Positions 1 to 9,249 of a stretch of DNA of 42,030 nucleotides are shown here, one piece after another; within the stretch, counting starts at the first letter, position 1; the number at the start of each line of letters is the position of its first letter. Source of the DNA: an uncultured Fidelibacterota bacterium (GTDB taxonomy: Bacteria > Marinisomatota > Marinisomatia > SCGC-AAA003-L08 > GCA-002707645); assembly GCA_913020255.1 (NCBI GenBank), contig CAJWAW010000003.1, positions 1 through 42,030 on the forward strand. Direction: 5' to 3'. The position numbers and the translations under genes were made by a program. The notes beneath the pieces were generated by a model that did not search any database, was not told where the DNA came from, and saw nothing but the letters and a program-made list of their open reading frames with translations.

Positions 1-2
1 AA

Positions 3-356
3 ACATATAATTTTTTAAATAAAATTGATATTAGTTATTTGCATGTATTTAGTTATTCAGATAGAAAGAATACTTTTTCATATAATATTAAAAATAAAAT
101 TTCAAGAGATACAATAGTTAGAAGAAGAAAGCTTTTACAACAATTATCTAAAGAAAAGTTTAATAATTATATAAACAAAAATTTAAATCTTACAAAGACT
201 GTGTTATTTGAAAATTACCATAATGGAATTATCGATGGGCTAACAGATAATTATATTAGAGTATATGTACCAGGTGATAAAAAATTAGTTAATACATTGA
301 AAAATGTAAAATTAGTAAAAAATGATATAAATGTTTATGGGGAGCTAATTGATTAA
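3..356 (+). CDS. mtaB: MtaB-type tRNA methylthiotransferase, C-terminal end (5' truncated by window)
   Basis: This is the last ~117 codons of a gene that begins left of the window; the frame is open from base 3. MtaB is a radical-SAM enzyme that adds a methylthio group to t6A37 of tRNAs reading ANN codons. The visible part has the end of the radical-SAM barrel, with the family-typical phrase ISYLHVFSYSDRKNT followed by an R-RRRKLLQQL helix. The last ~50 residues look like a TRAM-type RNA-binding domain. The Fe-S cysteines lie outside the window. The HVFxYSxR phrase favours MtaB over MiaB or RimO. The stop overlaps the next gene by 8 nt. Confidence 0.85.
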   Translation, partial: TYNFLNKIDISYLHVFSYSDRKNTFSYNIKNKISRDTIVRRRKLLQQLSKEKFNNYINKNLNLTKTVLFENYHNGIIDGLTDNYIRVYVPGDKKLVNTLKNVKLVKNDINVYGELID

Positions 357-966
357 AAAAAAACAAATCGCAATTGCAGGTAATATTGGTGTAGGTAAAA
401 CAACGATGACAGAAAAATTAGCAGATGTATTTAAATTATCACCTATTTATGAATCTGTAGATGACAATCCTTATTTAGTAGATTTTTATGATGACATGAA
501 AAGATGGAGTTTTAATTTACAAATATTTTTTTTATATAAAAGATTTTCAAATCAAATTGAATTATTATCATCTAAAAATGGTTTTATACAAGATAGATCG
601 TTATATGAGGACAAAGAAATATTTGCTAGAAATTTAAAAGATTTGAAATTAATGTCATCAAGAGATTGGGATACATATAAAAATTTATTTAATGAAATAA
701 CAAAATTTTTAAAAAAACCTGATTTGATTATTTATTTAAAAGCAAGCACTGATACTCTTATATCTAGAATAAATAATAGAAAAAGAGATTTTGAAAAAGA
801 AATTTCACTTGAATATATTCATAGTTTGAATATTTATTATAATCAGTGGATTTCAAAAATTCCTCAAAATAGAGTTTTAATAATAGATACAAATAATTTT
901 AATATTTTTAAAGATCATGAAAAATTCTTAGAAATACAAAAAAATATTGTAGATAAATTATCATAA
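349..966 (+). CDS. Deoxynucleoside kinase (dAK/dGK family)
   Basis: Salvage kinase that phosphorylates deoxynucleosides (probably deoxyadenosine or deoxyguanosine) with ATP in the cytosol. The 205-residue length fits the family. Visible motifs are a P-loop GNIGVGKT (residues 11-18), the substrate-side E35 in YESVDDNPYL, the DRS motif (82-84, preceded by Q81), a strand LIIYLKAS (~126-133), and an Arg-rich lid around RINNRKRD (140-147). The start is TTG, preceded by a GGGGAG ribosome site that lies inside the end of mtaB. Substrate preference cannot be told from the sequence. It sits with purN and purH, consistent with a nucleotide-metabolism cluster. Confidence 0.85.
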   Translation: MIKKKQIAIAGNIGVGKTTMTEKLADVFKLSPIYESVDDNPYLVDFYDDMKRWSFNLQIFFLYKRFSNQIELLSSKNGFIQDRSLYEDKEIFARNLKDLKLMSSRDWDTYKNLFNEITKFLKKPDLIIYLKASTDTLISRINNRKRDFEKEISLEYIHSLNIYYNQWISKIPQNRVLIIDTNNFNIFKDHEKFLEIQKNIVDKLS

Positions 967-1562
967 TGAAAAAAAATATTGTTGTATTTGCATCAGGTAG
1001 CGGAACTAATTTTATAAATATATTTAAATTTATAGAAAAAAATAATATTGATGCTAAAATTGTATTATTAATTTCAAATAATCCTAAATGTGGTGCAATT
1101 AGATTTGCTAAAAGTAATCATATTGATATAAAAATTATTAATGATTATAGATATCCTGACTTATTAAAAAAAAATAAAGAATATGAATTAGTTTTAAAAA
1201 ATTATAAAACTGATTTAATTTTACTTGCTGGGTTTATGAAAAAAGTACCTCAAAATATAGTTGATTTATATAAAAATAAAATGATGAATATCCACCCATC
1301 TTTGTTGCCACAATATGGAGGTCAAGGTTTTTATGGTATGCATGTACATGAAGCGGTAATAGAAGCAAAAGAAGAATATAGCGGTGCAACTGTTCATTTT
1401 GTTAATAATGAATATGATCAAGGGTCAATAATTATTCAAAAAAAAATAAAAGTCATTAAATCTGAATCAGCTACTGATTTAGCTGAAAGAGTTTTGAAGA
1501 TAGAGCATTTAATCTATCCGGAGGCAATTAAGATTTATTTAAATAGATTGAAAGTTGATTAA
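966..1562 (+). CDS. purN: Phosphoribosylglycinamide formyltransferase (GART)
   Basis: Third step of de novo purine synthesis: transfers the formyl group of 10-formyl-THF to GAR. The 198-residue protein has the phosphate-binding GSGTNF (11-16) and the catalytic triad equivalents N108, H110 (in MNIHPSLLPQYGG) and D151 (in NEYDQGSII), matching E. coli N106/H108/D144. The loop GQGFYGMHVHEAVI is typical. The ATG shares one base with the preceding stop (TAATG), implying translational coupling. It is followed 6 bp later by purH, so two purine genes are adjacent. Confidence 0.95.
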   Translation: MKKNIVVFASGSGTNFINIFKFIEKNNIDAKIVLLISNNPKCGAIRFAKSNHIDIKIINDYRYPDLLKKNKEYELVLKNYKTDLILLAGFMKKVPQNIVDLYKNKMMNIHPSLLPQYGGQGFYGMHVHEAVIEAKEEYSGATVHFVNNEYDQGSIIIQKKIKVIKSESATDLAERVLKIEHLIYPEAIKIYLNRLKVD

Positions 1563-1568
1563 ATAGTA

Positions 1569-3128
1569 ATGAATAAGATTAAAAGAGCATTAATAAGTGT
1601 TTGGGATAAAAATGGAATAGTTGAACTTGCTGAATTTTTATATAAAAATAATATTCAGATTATATCTACAGGTGGAACTAAAAAAGTAATAGAAAAATCA
1701 GGAGTTCCAGTTATATCAGTTTCAGATATAATTGAACAGAAAGAAATTATGGATGGTAGAGTTAAAACTCTTCATCCAAATTTATTTGGAGGTATTCTTG
1801 CTGATAGATCTAATAACCAACATATTTTAGATCTAAAATCTATAAATGCATTAGAAATTGATATGGTAGTTATTAATCTATACCCCTTTAAATCTGAAGC
1901 TGTAGATAAAAAAATGGATTTAGAAAAAGCAATAGAGTTTATAGATATTGGTGGTCCTTCTATGTTAAGAGCTGCAGCAAAAAATTTTAAAAATGTAATT
2001 CCTTTATGTGCTTCAAGACAATATGTAGATTTTATGAATTTTTACAATAAAAATAACGGCATATTTTCAGTAGATAAGAGAATTGAATTTGCTAAAGAAG
2101 TATTTACATTAACAATGAAATACGATTATTTAATTAACAATTATTTTTTGCAAAATTTAAATCATAAAACTAAAGATTTGTTATCTGATGATTTATTATT
2201 AAATATGAGTAAGCAGCAAGATTTAAGATATGGTGAAAACCCTCATCAAAAATCTGCTTTTTACATTCCTAATAATGCCAATAACTTTTGGAAAAAATTA
2301 CAAGGAAAAGAATTATCATATAATAATTATTTTGATATGGAATCTGCTATCAGTATAGTATATGAATTTGACAATATATCTTGTGCAATAATAAAGCATT
2401 CTAATCCATGTGGATTTGGGTTTGGAGAGACAAATTTAGAGGCATATGAAAATGCAGTTAGTACGGATTCTGTTAGTTATTTTGGTGGAATTGTTGCTTT
2501 TAATACAGAGGTTGATCAAGATGAGGCAATATTAATGTCAAAAGTTTTTTTAGAATGTATTGTTGCACCATCTTTTACATCAGATGCGATTGCTATATTA
2601 GGCAATAAAAAGAATTTACGATTAATATCATGTTCTAAAGATGCATTGCTATCTAACACAAATAATTTGATAATTAAATCGGTTTTTAATGGTTTCCTAT
2701 ATCAAAATAAAGACACTTTTCTTAATAATATAAATGATTGCGAAGTTGTAACTAAAAGAAAGCCAACTGAAGATGATTTTAAAGCATTATTAATAGGTTG
2801 GAAAATAGTAAAATCAGTAAAATCAAATGCAATTGTTATAAGTAATAAAGAAAAAACACTTGGTATAGGAGCAGGCCAAATGTCAAGAGTTGATTCAGTG
2901 AAAATTGCTATTAGAAAATCTAAAGAAAATAACTTAAATTTAGATGGTTCAATTATTGCATCTGATGCATTTTTTCCTTTTCCTGATTCAATAGAGCTTG
3001 CTGCTAAAGAGGGTGTTATCGGAGTTATTCAACCAGGTGGATCAATTAAGGATTCAGAAGTTATAAAGATGGCAAATAAATTGAATATTTTTATGATATT
3101 CACTAAAGAAAGGCACTTCCTTCATTAA
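1569..3128 (+). CDS. purH: Bifunctional AICAR transformylase / IMP cyclohydrolase
   Basis: Last two steps of purine synthesis, giving IMP. At 519 residues it is full length. The N-terminal MGS-like IMP cyclohydrolase domain shows STGGTKKVIE (33-42), GRVKTLHP (63-70, with catalytic Lys66) and DIGGPSMLRAA (~126-136). The C-terminal AICAR transformylase domain shows LRYGENPHQ (219-227), K276-H277 in IKHSNPCG, DAFFPFPDS and the terminal VIQPGGSIKDSEV segment. The product ends in RHFLH, close to the usual family C-terminus (RHFRH). The ATG follows purN by 6 nt and no clear Shine-Dalgarno is seen. Nothing appears missing. Confidence 0.97.
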   Translation: MNKIKRALISVWDKNGIVELAEFLYKNNIQIISTGGTKKVIEKSGVPVISVSDIIEQKEIMDGRVKTLHPNLFGGILADRSNNQHILDLKSINALEIDMVVINLYPFKSEAVDKKMDLEKAIEFIDIGGPSMLRAAAKNFKNVIPLCASRQYVDFMNFYNKNNGIFSVDKRIEFAKEVFTLTMKYDYLINNYFLQNLNHKTKDLLSDDLLLNMSKQQDLRYGENPHQKSAFYIPNNANNFWKKLQGKELSYNNYFDMESAISIVYEFDNISCAIIKHSNPCGFGFGETNLEAYENAVSTDSVSYFGGIVAFNTEVDQDEAILMSKVFLECIVAPSFTSDAIAILGNKKNLRLISCSKDALLSNTNNLIIKSVFNGFLYQNKDTFLNNINDCEVVTKRKPTEDDFKALLIGWKIVKSVKSNAIVISNKEKTLGIGAGQMSRVDSVKIAIRKSKENNLNLDGSIIASDAFFPFPDSIELAAKEGVIGVIQPGGSIKDSEVIKMANKLNIFMIFTKERHFLH

Positions 3129-3140
3129 ATAGGTATATAT

Positions 3141-4172
3141 ATGTTAGATAATTTTAAAAGGTTTTTTTCAGGTATATTCTCGGGTGATATTGCTATTGAT
3201 TTAGGTACTGCTAATACAATTATTTGGATTAAAGATGAAGGTATTGTATTAAATGAACCATCAGTAGTTGCAAGGAATATTGTTGATGATAAAATAATTG
3301 CTGTTGGAGATGAGGCAAAGCAAATGATTGGAAGAACAAATCCACAGATTGAAACGATAAGACCGCTTAAAGATGGTGTGATAGCTGATTATAAAATGAC
3401 TGATGCAATGATTCAAGGCTTTATGAGAAAAATATCTAGAAGTAGAATTTCAAGGCCAAGGATAGTAATATGTATTCCATCTGGTGTTACGGATGTTGAA
3501 CAACGCTCAGTTAGAGAATCAGCTGAGCATGCTAATGCTAGTGAAGTTCATTTAATTGAGGAGCCTATGGCAGCTGCTATAGGTATTGGTATTGACGTTA
3601 GTAAGCCTATTGGTAATATGATTGTTGATATTGGAGGTGGTACAACAGAGATAGCAGTTATCTCTTTAAATGGGATTGGTGCATTAGAAACAATTAGAAT
3701 AGCAGGAGATGAACAAACAATAGCTATAGTTGAGTGGTTTAAATCTCAACATAAATTAGAAATTGGTGAAAGAACGGCAGAAGATATTAAGCATAAAGCA
3801 GGTACAGCCGTAAGATCTAAAGGAGTAAATATTTCGGTTAAGGGTAGAGACCTTATAACCGGTATACCAAAAACAATAGAGATCTCATCTGATGAAATTA
3901 GGCAAGCGTTGGCAGAAACCGTATTTCAAATAACAACAGCTATTAAAAATGCATTAGATAGGACTCCTCCTGAACATGCCTCGGATATTATTGATTATGG
4001 AATTGTTTTGACAGGCGGTGGTGCTTTGCTTAAAGATTTAGATGTGCACATTAGAAATAAGACTGGCCTTCCTGTTCATATAGCTGAGGACCCTTTGTTT
4101 TCAGTTGTTAAAGGAACAGGAATGGTTTTAGAAGATATAAAAAAATATACAGAAGTTTTAATTCATCCATAG
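3141..4172 (+). CDS. mreB: Rod-shape actin homologue MreB
   Basis: Bacterial actin that polymerises beneath the inner membrane and steers the elongation peptidoglycan synthase. The 343-residue product has the actin phosphate-1 loop DLGTANT (20-26), the signature IEEPMAAAIG, the phosphate-2 loop DIGGGTTE and the adenosine motif VLTGGGALLKDLD near the end. An N-terminal NFKRFFSGIFSGD segment could be a weak amphipathic membrane anchor. It is the first gene of mreBCD-mrdA-rodA, starting 12 nt after purH. The immediate continuation into mreC supports one operon. This is among the most conserved proteins in the window. Confidence 0.98.
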   Translation: MLDNFKRFFSGIFSGDIAIDLGTANTIIWIKDEGIVLNEPSVVARNIVDDKIIAVGDEAKQMIGRTNPQIETIRPLKDGVIADYKMTDAMIQGFMRKISRSRISRPRIVICIPSGVTDVEQRSVRESAEHANASEVHLIEEPMAAAIGIGIDVSKPIGNMIVDIGGGTTEIAVISLNGIGALETIRIAGDEQTIAIVEWFKSQHKLEIGERTAEDIKHKAGTAVRSKGVNISVKGRDLITGIPKTIEISSDEIRQALAETVFQITTAIKNALDRTPPEHASDIIDYGIVLTGGGALLKDLDVHIRNKTGLPVHIAEDPLFSVVKGTGMVLEDIKKYTEVLIHP

Positions 4173-4949
4173 ATGGTTTCAAATAAATTATATTTTTTCA
4201 AGAAAGATATAATTTTTTTATTATTAGCAATAATTATCTCTTTAGCAATTTTTTTTTCAAACAAATCAATTTATGTAGAAAAAATCGAAAAAGAAGTTAT
4301 CGATTTCGTTGGGTATATATATTATCCTAAGATATGGTATCAAAATATATTGTTAGTTAAAACTGAGAATGAATTTTTAAACCAAAAAGTTGTACAACTT
4401 AATTTATTGAATTCAAAATTAGAAAATTATAAAAAGGAAAATATTGAATTAAGAAAAATGTTAGATTTTAAGGAATCATATTTAAATCTTAGCTTAAAGC
4501 CTGCAAATAAGGTTAATCATAATTTTTCTTCTATTTATTCAATGATAATTAATGTTGGCTTCAATGACGATATAAATAAAAATCAAGCTGTAATAGATAT
4601 GAGTGGATTAGTTGGGAAGACAATATCCATTGGAGAAAATGCTTCAAAAGTTCAACTTATAACTGATAAAAATTTTGCAGTATCTGTTAAAGTTGGTAAA
4701 GAAATGCTTTTATCAACCTTTAAACCTCTTCATGGTAAATATGGATATTTAGAAGGTGTGTTGAAAAGTTTGGAGTTAAATGAGGGAGATATTGTATATA
4801 CATCTGGTGTTTCGGAAATTTATCCATCAGATTTACCTGTAGCTAAAATAATATCATTTAAAAATGATCCTGATAAATTATCTCAAGATGTTATTGTTGA
4901 AATATTAGCTGATATTAAAAATTTAAATTATGTTTTTGTTATTCAATAA
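4173..4949 (+). CDS. mreC: Rod-shape-determining protein MreC
   Basis: Periplasmic scaffold of the elongasome; in the family it binds and activates PBP2. The 258 residues contain a short cytoplasmic N-terminus, one membrane segment (~13-30), a coiled coil (~60-98, with NEFLNQKVVQLN and KLENYKKENIELRKML), and a beta-rich domain with DMSGLVGKTISIGENASKVQLITD, typical of MreC. The ATG directly abuts the mreB stop with zero spacing. Its 3' end overlaps mreD by 20 nt. No defects seen. Confidence 0.93.
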   Translation: MVSNKLYFFKKDIIFLLLAIIISLAIFFSNKSIYVEKIEKEVIDFVGYIYYPKIWYQNILLVKTENEFLNQKVVQLNLLNSKLENYKKENIELRKMLDFKESYLNLSLKPANKVNHNFSSIYSMIINVGFNDDINKNQAVIDMSGLVGKTISIGENASKVQLITDKNFAVSVKVGKEMLLSTFKPLHGKYGYLEGVLKSLELNEGDIVYTSGVSEIYPSDLPVAKIISFKNDPDKLSQDVIVEILADIKNLNYVFVIQ

Positions 4950-5409
4950 AAATAGTTTGATATTTCCGATATTTATATCGTTTTTTTTGATTCTTTTACA
5001 AGGCTTTCTTCCTACAGTAATATTGGCTGATGGATTAGTAGTAACTTGTGATTTATTCCTTATTTATTTAACTTGGTTGGCACTAAATAAAAAATTATAT
5101 CAAATAATAGTATTTGCTTTTTTTATTGGTATGTTTCAAGATTTAGTAATCCAGCCAGAAACAGTAGGGTTGTATTCATTTATAAAAGTAATATCAGTAT
5201 ATTTTATTAACTATTTAAAAAAAGTTGCAAGTTTATGGAATGAATTAATTAAACTGCTTTATTTATTTATTGTTTATTTTTCCCATTATTTTCTATATCA
5301 TTATGTATTTATCAATGAATTTACAAGTATTTTTTTGGTCTATATATTTTTGGAATCTGTTTTTAATTTAATTATTTTTATTATTTGTGATAAAATTTTC
5401 TTCAATTAA
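4930..5409 (+). CDS. mreD: Rod-shape-determining membrane protein MreD
   Basis: The 159-residue product is highly hydrophobic with about five membrane helices. The GMFQDLVIQPETVGLYSF loop matches the family-typical G-x-x-x-D stretch of MreD. MreD is the integral membrane partner of MreC in the elongation complex. Identification relies partly on its position between mreC and mrdA, because MreD sequences diverge strongly. The ATG lies 20 nt inside mreC. No separate ribosome site is obvious, so translation is probably coupled. Confidence 0.88.
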   Translation: MFLLFNKNSLIFPIFISFFLILLQGFLPTVILADGLVVTCDLFLIYLTWLALNKKLYQIIVFAFFIGMFQDLVIQPETVGLYSFIKVISVYFINYLKKVASLWNELIKLLYLFIVYFSHYFLYHYVFINEFTSIFLVYIFLESVFNLIIFIICDKIFFN

Positions 5410-5426
5410 TATTATATAATTTTTAT

Positions 5427-7151
5427 ATGTCTTATAAATTTACTAAGCAATCTAACAATAAGAATTTCGTTTTTATTATATATTCTATTTTTATTTTAAT
5501 TATAATATGTAATTATTTTAATCTTCAGATATTAAATTATAAAAAATATAATATTAAAGCTGGAAATAATAGCTTAAGAAAGATTGTTCTTAAAGCACCC
5601 CGTGGTATTATATATGATAGGAATGAGAATCCTATTGTTGATAATAAATTAATTTATAATATAAATATTATCCCTAAAGATTTTAATTCAAATAGTTTTA
5701 ATTATAATCTAATAGATCGTACAATTAATGTAAGTAAAGCAACTGTTGATTCCATTGTGTATTCAAATAATACTTCAATTAAACAATTTAAGCCATATTT
5801 AATTAAATCAAATATTGATTTTGTAAAAAAATCAATTTTAGAAGAAAGTAAATTAGATATTAAAGGTCTATATTTTACTAATTCACCCATCAGAACTTAT
5901 ACTAGTAGTTGTAATCTTGCACATGTTTTAGGATATTTAAGAAATATTAATGAGATTGAAGGGTATAGTGGAATAGAAAAATATTATGAAGAAATATTAA
6001 AAGGATCTGATGGATTAGAGTATCATTTAGTTGATAGGTTTGGGATTGATCAAGGATTATTTGTAGATGATAATATAAAGCGACCTGAACAGGGTAAAGG
6101 TGTTTATTTATCTATTGATTCTAAATTACAATCATTCAGTGAGGAAATAATGGGCGACAATATTGGATCTATAATTGTTATGGATCCAGAATCTGGAGAG
6201 ATTTTAACAATGCTTAGTACTCCTACTTATGAATTAAACTCATTTGCAGGCGAAATTCCAATTAAAACATGGAATAAATTGATTAAAAATAAAGATAAGC
6301 CATTTAATAATAGAGCTATTCAAAGCTCTTATCCTCCAGGTTCAATTTTCAAACTTATTTTAGCTGCAATTGTTTTAGATAAAAAAATTATTTCAAAAGA
6401 TTGGAAAATTAATTGCAATGGTAAATATGAATTTTATGACAAAGTGTTTCATTGTTGGAAAGAAGATGGACATGGTATAGTAAATCTTAATGACGCTATA
6501 AAAGGTTCGTGTAACATTTATTTTTATAATTTAATTCAAAAAATTGATTTTGATTTATGGTCTAATGAGGTATTAAACTTTGGATTTGGAAATACCTTAG
6601 GGATTGACCTTCCTTCGGAAAAGAAGGGTCTTGTTCCAAATAGGAAATATATGAGCCAAACTTACAAAAATAGGGGTGGCTGGTCTACTGGTCATTTATT
6701 AAATTTATCTATTGGGCAAGGCGAAACAATGGTTACTCCTATACAAACTATTAATTTAATAAATATAATTGCTAATGAAGGTTGGTATTTAACTCCACAT
6801 TTAAATTTAGAATCTGATAATATTATAAAGAAAAAAATTGATTATAATCAATCAACATGGGGAATTATCAAGCAATCTATGTATGATGCCGTAAATGAAT
6901 CTGGAGGTACAGCATATAAAACAAAAATTGATTTAGATAATGTTAAAGTTTATGGTAAAACAGGTACAGCACAAATATGTTCAAATTGCGATTTATTACC
7001 TCATGCATGGTTTGGAGGATTTATTGAATTCAATCAAGATAAAAAGTTTTCTATAGTAATAATCATTGAAAATGGTGGAAAGGGTTCAAATAAACCAACG
7101 ATTATGGCAAAAAAAATATTTAAATATATTTTAGGTAATGCAGATGTTTAA
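5427..7151 (+). CDS. mrdA: Penicillin-binding protein 2 (elongation transpeptidase)
   Basis: Class B PBP that cross-links peptidoglycan during side-wall growth with RodA. The 574 residues have an N-terminal membrane anchor (~13-35), a dimerisation region with APRGIIYDRN (57-66), and a transpeptidase domain with active-site S306-I-F-K309 (in YPPGSIFK), the S361-C-N363 motif and K511-T-G513 (KTGTAQ). The stretch from Cys330 to GHG350 (C, HCW and GHG) is usual for PBP2 of this group. The gene follows mreD by 17 bp and overlaps rodA by 8-14 nt depending on the rodA start. All catalytic motifs are intact. Confidence 0.96.
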   Translation: MSYKFTKQSNNKNFVFIIYSIFILIIICNYFNLQILNYKKYNIKAGNNSLRKIVLKAPRGIIYDRNENPIVDNKLIYNINIIPKDFNSNSFNYNLIDRTINVSKATVDSIVYSNNTSIKQFKPYLIKSNIDFVKKSILEESKLDIKGLYFTNSPIRTYTSSCNLAHVLGYLRNINEIEGYSGIEKYYEEILKGSDGLEYHLVDRFGIDQGLFVDDNIKRPEQGKGVYLSIDSKLQSFSEEIMGDNIGSIIVMDPESGEILTMLSTPTYELNSFAGEIPIKTWNKLIKNKDKPFNNRAIQSSYPPGSIFKLILAAIVLDKKIISKDWKINCNGKYEFYDKVFHCWKEDGHGIVNLNDAIKGSCNIYFYNLIQKIDFDLWSNEVLNFGFGNTLGIDLPSEKKGLVPNRKYMSQTYKNRGGWSTGHLLNLSIGQGETMVTPIQTINLINIIANEGWYLTPHLNLESDNIIKKKIDYNQSTWGIIKQSMYDAVNESGGTAYKTKIDLDNVKVYGKTGTAQICSNCDLLPHAWFGGFIEFNQDKKFSIVIIIENGGKGSNKPTIMAKKIFKYILGNADV

Positions 7152-8382
7152 AGGTTTATTTGATTTTAAAAATCAATCTATTCTAATTAGATGGATTATA
7201 GTTGTTCCTGTATTAATTTATATTTTCATTGGATTGTGTGCATTATATGGAATTAATAGTACTAGTAATATAGATAACTTATTGTCTTCTACTTTTTATA
7301 AACAGATTATATGGATTTTACTAGGTGCAATTGTATTCATTTTTACTCAATATATAAGATTTCAGTTTTTGTATGATTATTCATATGTATTTTATTTATT
7401 TTTATTTATTTTAATATTTTCAACTATGTTTTTTCCTAAAATTGAAGGAGCAAGAAGATGGATACCAATAGGTCCTTTTTATTTTCAACCAAGTGAGTTA
7501 GGTAAAATTATATATGTATTTGGAATAGCAAGATTATTTAATGATATAAAGAAAAAAAATGAATTAAGTTATTTTTTCTTTATTATTATAATACTTTCAC
7601 TAATACCACCTATGTTAGTATTTATTCAGCCAGATTTAGGTACAGCAATGATTTATTTTTCTATTATAATACCAATGCTTTTTTGGTCAAATTTTAATGT
7701 TAAAATTATTATTTTTTTAATTGCTCCATTAATTAGTATGATTGCAGTTTCTAACTTATTTTTTTATTACATGTGGATGATTTTTTTAATAATATTTATC
7801 ATTTTAATTAATGATAAGATATATTACAAAGTAATTAATTTCATTTTAAATTTATCTGCTAGTATAATCTCTCCATATATTTGGTTTGAAATTCTAAAGC
7901 CTCATCAAAGACAAAGAATAGAAACATTTATAGATCCTTTTAGTGACCCCTTAGGAAAAGGATATCAAGTAATTCAATCTATAATTACTATTGGATCTGG
8001 AGGTTTGTGGGGTAAAGGTCTTGGCAATGGAACTCAAACTCAATTAAGGTTTTTACCTGTTAGAGATACTGATTTTGTTATATCTGTAGTTTCAGAAGAG
8101 ATGGGTTTTGTAACAATATTTTTTTTACTTTTAGTATTATGTTGGTTAGTTTATTGGGTACTTGATTTTGCTCAGCGAGTTGAAAATGAATATATTAGCA
8201 CAGTCATGATTGGATTGCTATCAATTATATTTATGCATATAATTATTAATTTTGGGATGATATCAGGTCTTCTTCCTGTCACAGGGTTACCAGTGCCATT
8301 TATTAGTTATGGCGGATCTTTTTTTCTAACATGCTCTATCATAGTAGGGTTAATTAATAATATTATTAATAATCATATTTAA
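7138..8382 (+). CDS. rodA: Rod-shape SEDS glycosyltransferase RodA
   Basis: SEDS-family peptidoglycan polymerase working with PBP2. The 414 residues form a ~10-helix membrane protein. Hallmarks are RRWIPIGPFYFQPSE (the SEDS entry loop), FIQPDLGTA, HQRQRIETFIDP near the cytoplasmic face, GLWGKGLGNGTQTQLRFLPVRDTDFVIS and the terminal GLPVPFISYGGS. A second ATG at 7144 has better spacing to the AGG at 7133-7135 and could be the true start; the difference is two residues. RodA-PBP2 pairing is standard. There is a 37-bp gap to the next gene. Confidence 0.96.
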   Translation: MQMFKGLFDFKNQSILIRWIIVVPVLIYIFIGLCALYGINSTSNIDNLLSSTFYKQIIWILLGAIVFIFTQYIRFQFLYDYSYVFYLFLFILIFSTMFFPKIEGARRWIPIGPFYFQPSELGKIIYVFGIARLFNDIKKKNELSYFFFIIIILSLIPPMLVFIQPDLGTAMIYFSIIIPMLFWSNFNVKIIIFLIAPLISMIAVSNLFFYYMWMIFLIIFIILINDKIYYKVINFILNLSASIISPYIWFEILKPHQRQRIETFIDPFSDPLGKGYQVIQSIITIGSGGLWGKGLGNGTQTQLRFLPVRDTDFVISVVSEEMGFVTIFFLLLVLCWLVYWVLDFAQRVENEYISTVMIGLLSIIFMHIIINFGMISGLLPVTGLPVPFISYGGSFFLTCSIIVGLINNIINNHI

Positions 8383-8419
8383 ATAATATTATTGATTCAT
8401 TGAATAATATGTGTAATAA

Positions 8420-9247
8420 TTGTTAAATTATAATGATTTGAAACCCTGTAAAATATATTATTTGTCTAGCGAATTTTCGCCCTATGCTCATACATCTAAT
8501 TTGTCAGATTTATCTAAAGATTTTTCAACTTATTTAAATGAACAAAAAGATATAGAAATACGATTAATTCAGCCTAAATATGGTTTTATTTCTGAGAGAA
8601 AATATGTTTTGAGAGAAGTGATTAGGTTAAAAGAATTAGTTATTAATTTTAAAGGTGCAGATTATTTGATAAACATTAAATCAGCATTTATTCCAAATAC
8701 GAGAACTCAAATTTATTTTTTAGAGTACAATGATTATTATTTTGATCTATCTGAATTATTATATAAATCTAAAAATGGTAGGTATTATAAGAATAATGAT
8801 GAAAAATATTCATTTTTTGTAGAGGTTGCCTTACAAACGTTGAGAAAATTATTTTGGTCTCCCGACGTTATTGTTTTTAATGATTGGCAAACTTCTATTT
8901 TACCAATTTTGATTAAACAGAAAAGTAAGCAAGATTCATTTTTCCAAAATATTAAAACTGTATTTTATATACATACTATTGACTCAAATTATAATTTTTC
9001 AAATGAATTATTTAAAGATACTAATTTAAAATATGATGCAAAAAAATCTCATCAAGATATGATTCAATTGGCCTGCAAACATGCTGATTTAATATATGTA
9101 GTTAATAATGACTCTAATGATAAAAAAATTAAGTCTATATTGAAAAATAAAAAATATAAAATAATAAATCCTATTAATAGTTTAAAATCCTCTGAAAAAT
9201 TAGAATTGTTCAATAAAATGAGCATTGATATTCAATCAATTATTTAA
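8420..9247 (+). CDS. Stand-alone, degenerate glycogen/starch synthase N-terminal (GT5) domain
   Basis: The 275 residues align by eye with the first Rossmann half of GT5 glycogen synthases: IYYLSSEFSPYAHTSNLSDLS replaces the usual KxGGL region, FNDWQTSILPILI matches the HDW-type segment, and VFYIHTIDSNYNFS matches the TIHN region. The C-terminal GT1 half is absent and the next gene starts 3 nt after the stop, so this is not a recent truncation. The ADP-glucose-binding K-x-G-G-L signature is gone, so activity is doubtful. Similar GT5-only proteins occur in Bacteroidetes, from memory beside panC and a DUF4270 gene. The TTG start is chosen for reading frame only; no ribosome site is clear. Confidence 0.6.
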   Translation: MLNYNDLKPCKIYYLSSEFSPYAHTSNLSDLSKDFSTYLNEQKDIEIRLIQPKYGFISERKYVLREVIRLKELVINFKGADYLINIKSAFIPNTRTQIYFLEYNDYYFDLSELLYKSKNGRYYKNNDEKYSFFVEVALQTLRKLFWSPDVIVFNDWQTSILPILIKQKSKQDSFFQNIKTVFYIHTIDSNYNFSNELFKDTNLKYDAKKSHQDMIQLACKHADLIYVVNNDSNDKKIKSILKNKKYKIINPINSLKSSEKLELFNKMSIDIQSII

Positions 9248-9249
9248 AT

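Noticed and set aside
8386..8410. 8-bp AT inverted repeat between rodA and the GT5-like gene
   Set aside because: All-AT stem with a 9-nt loop and no T-run; expected by chance at this base composition.
8420..9247. Possible frameshift pseudogene of full glycogen synthase
   Set aside because: There is no remnant of the GT1 half downstream; the next gene starts after 3 nt, and the frame is clean, so it is a stand-alone domain.
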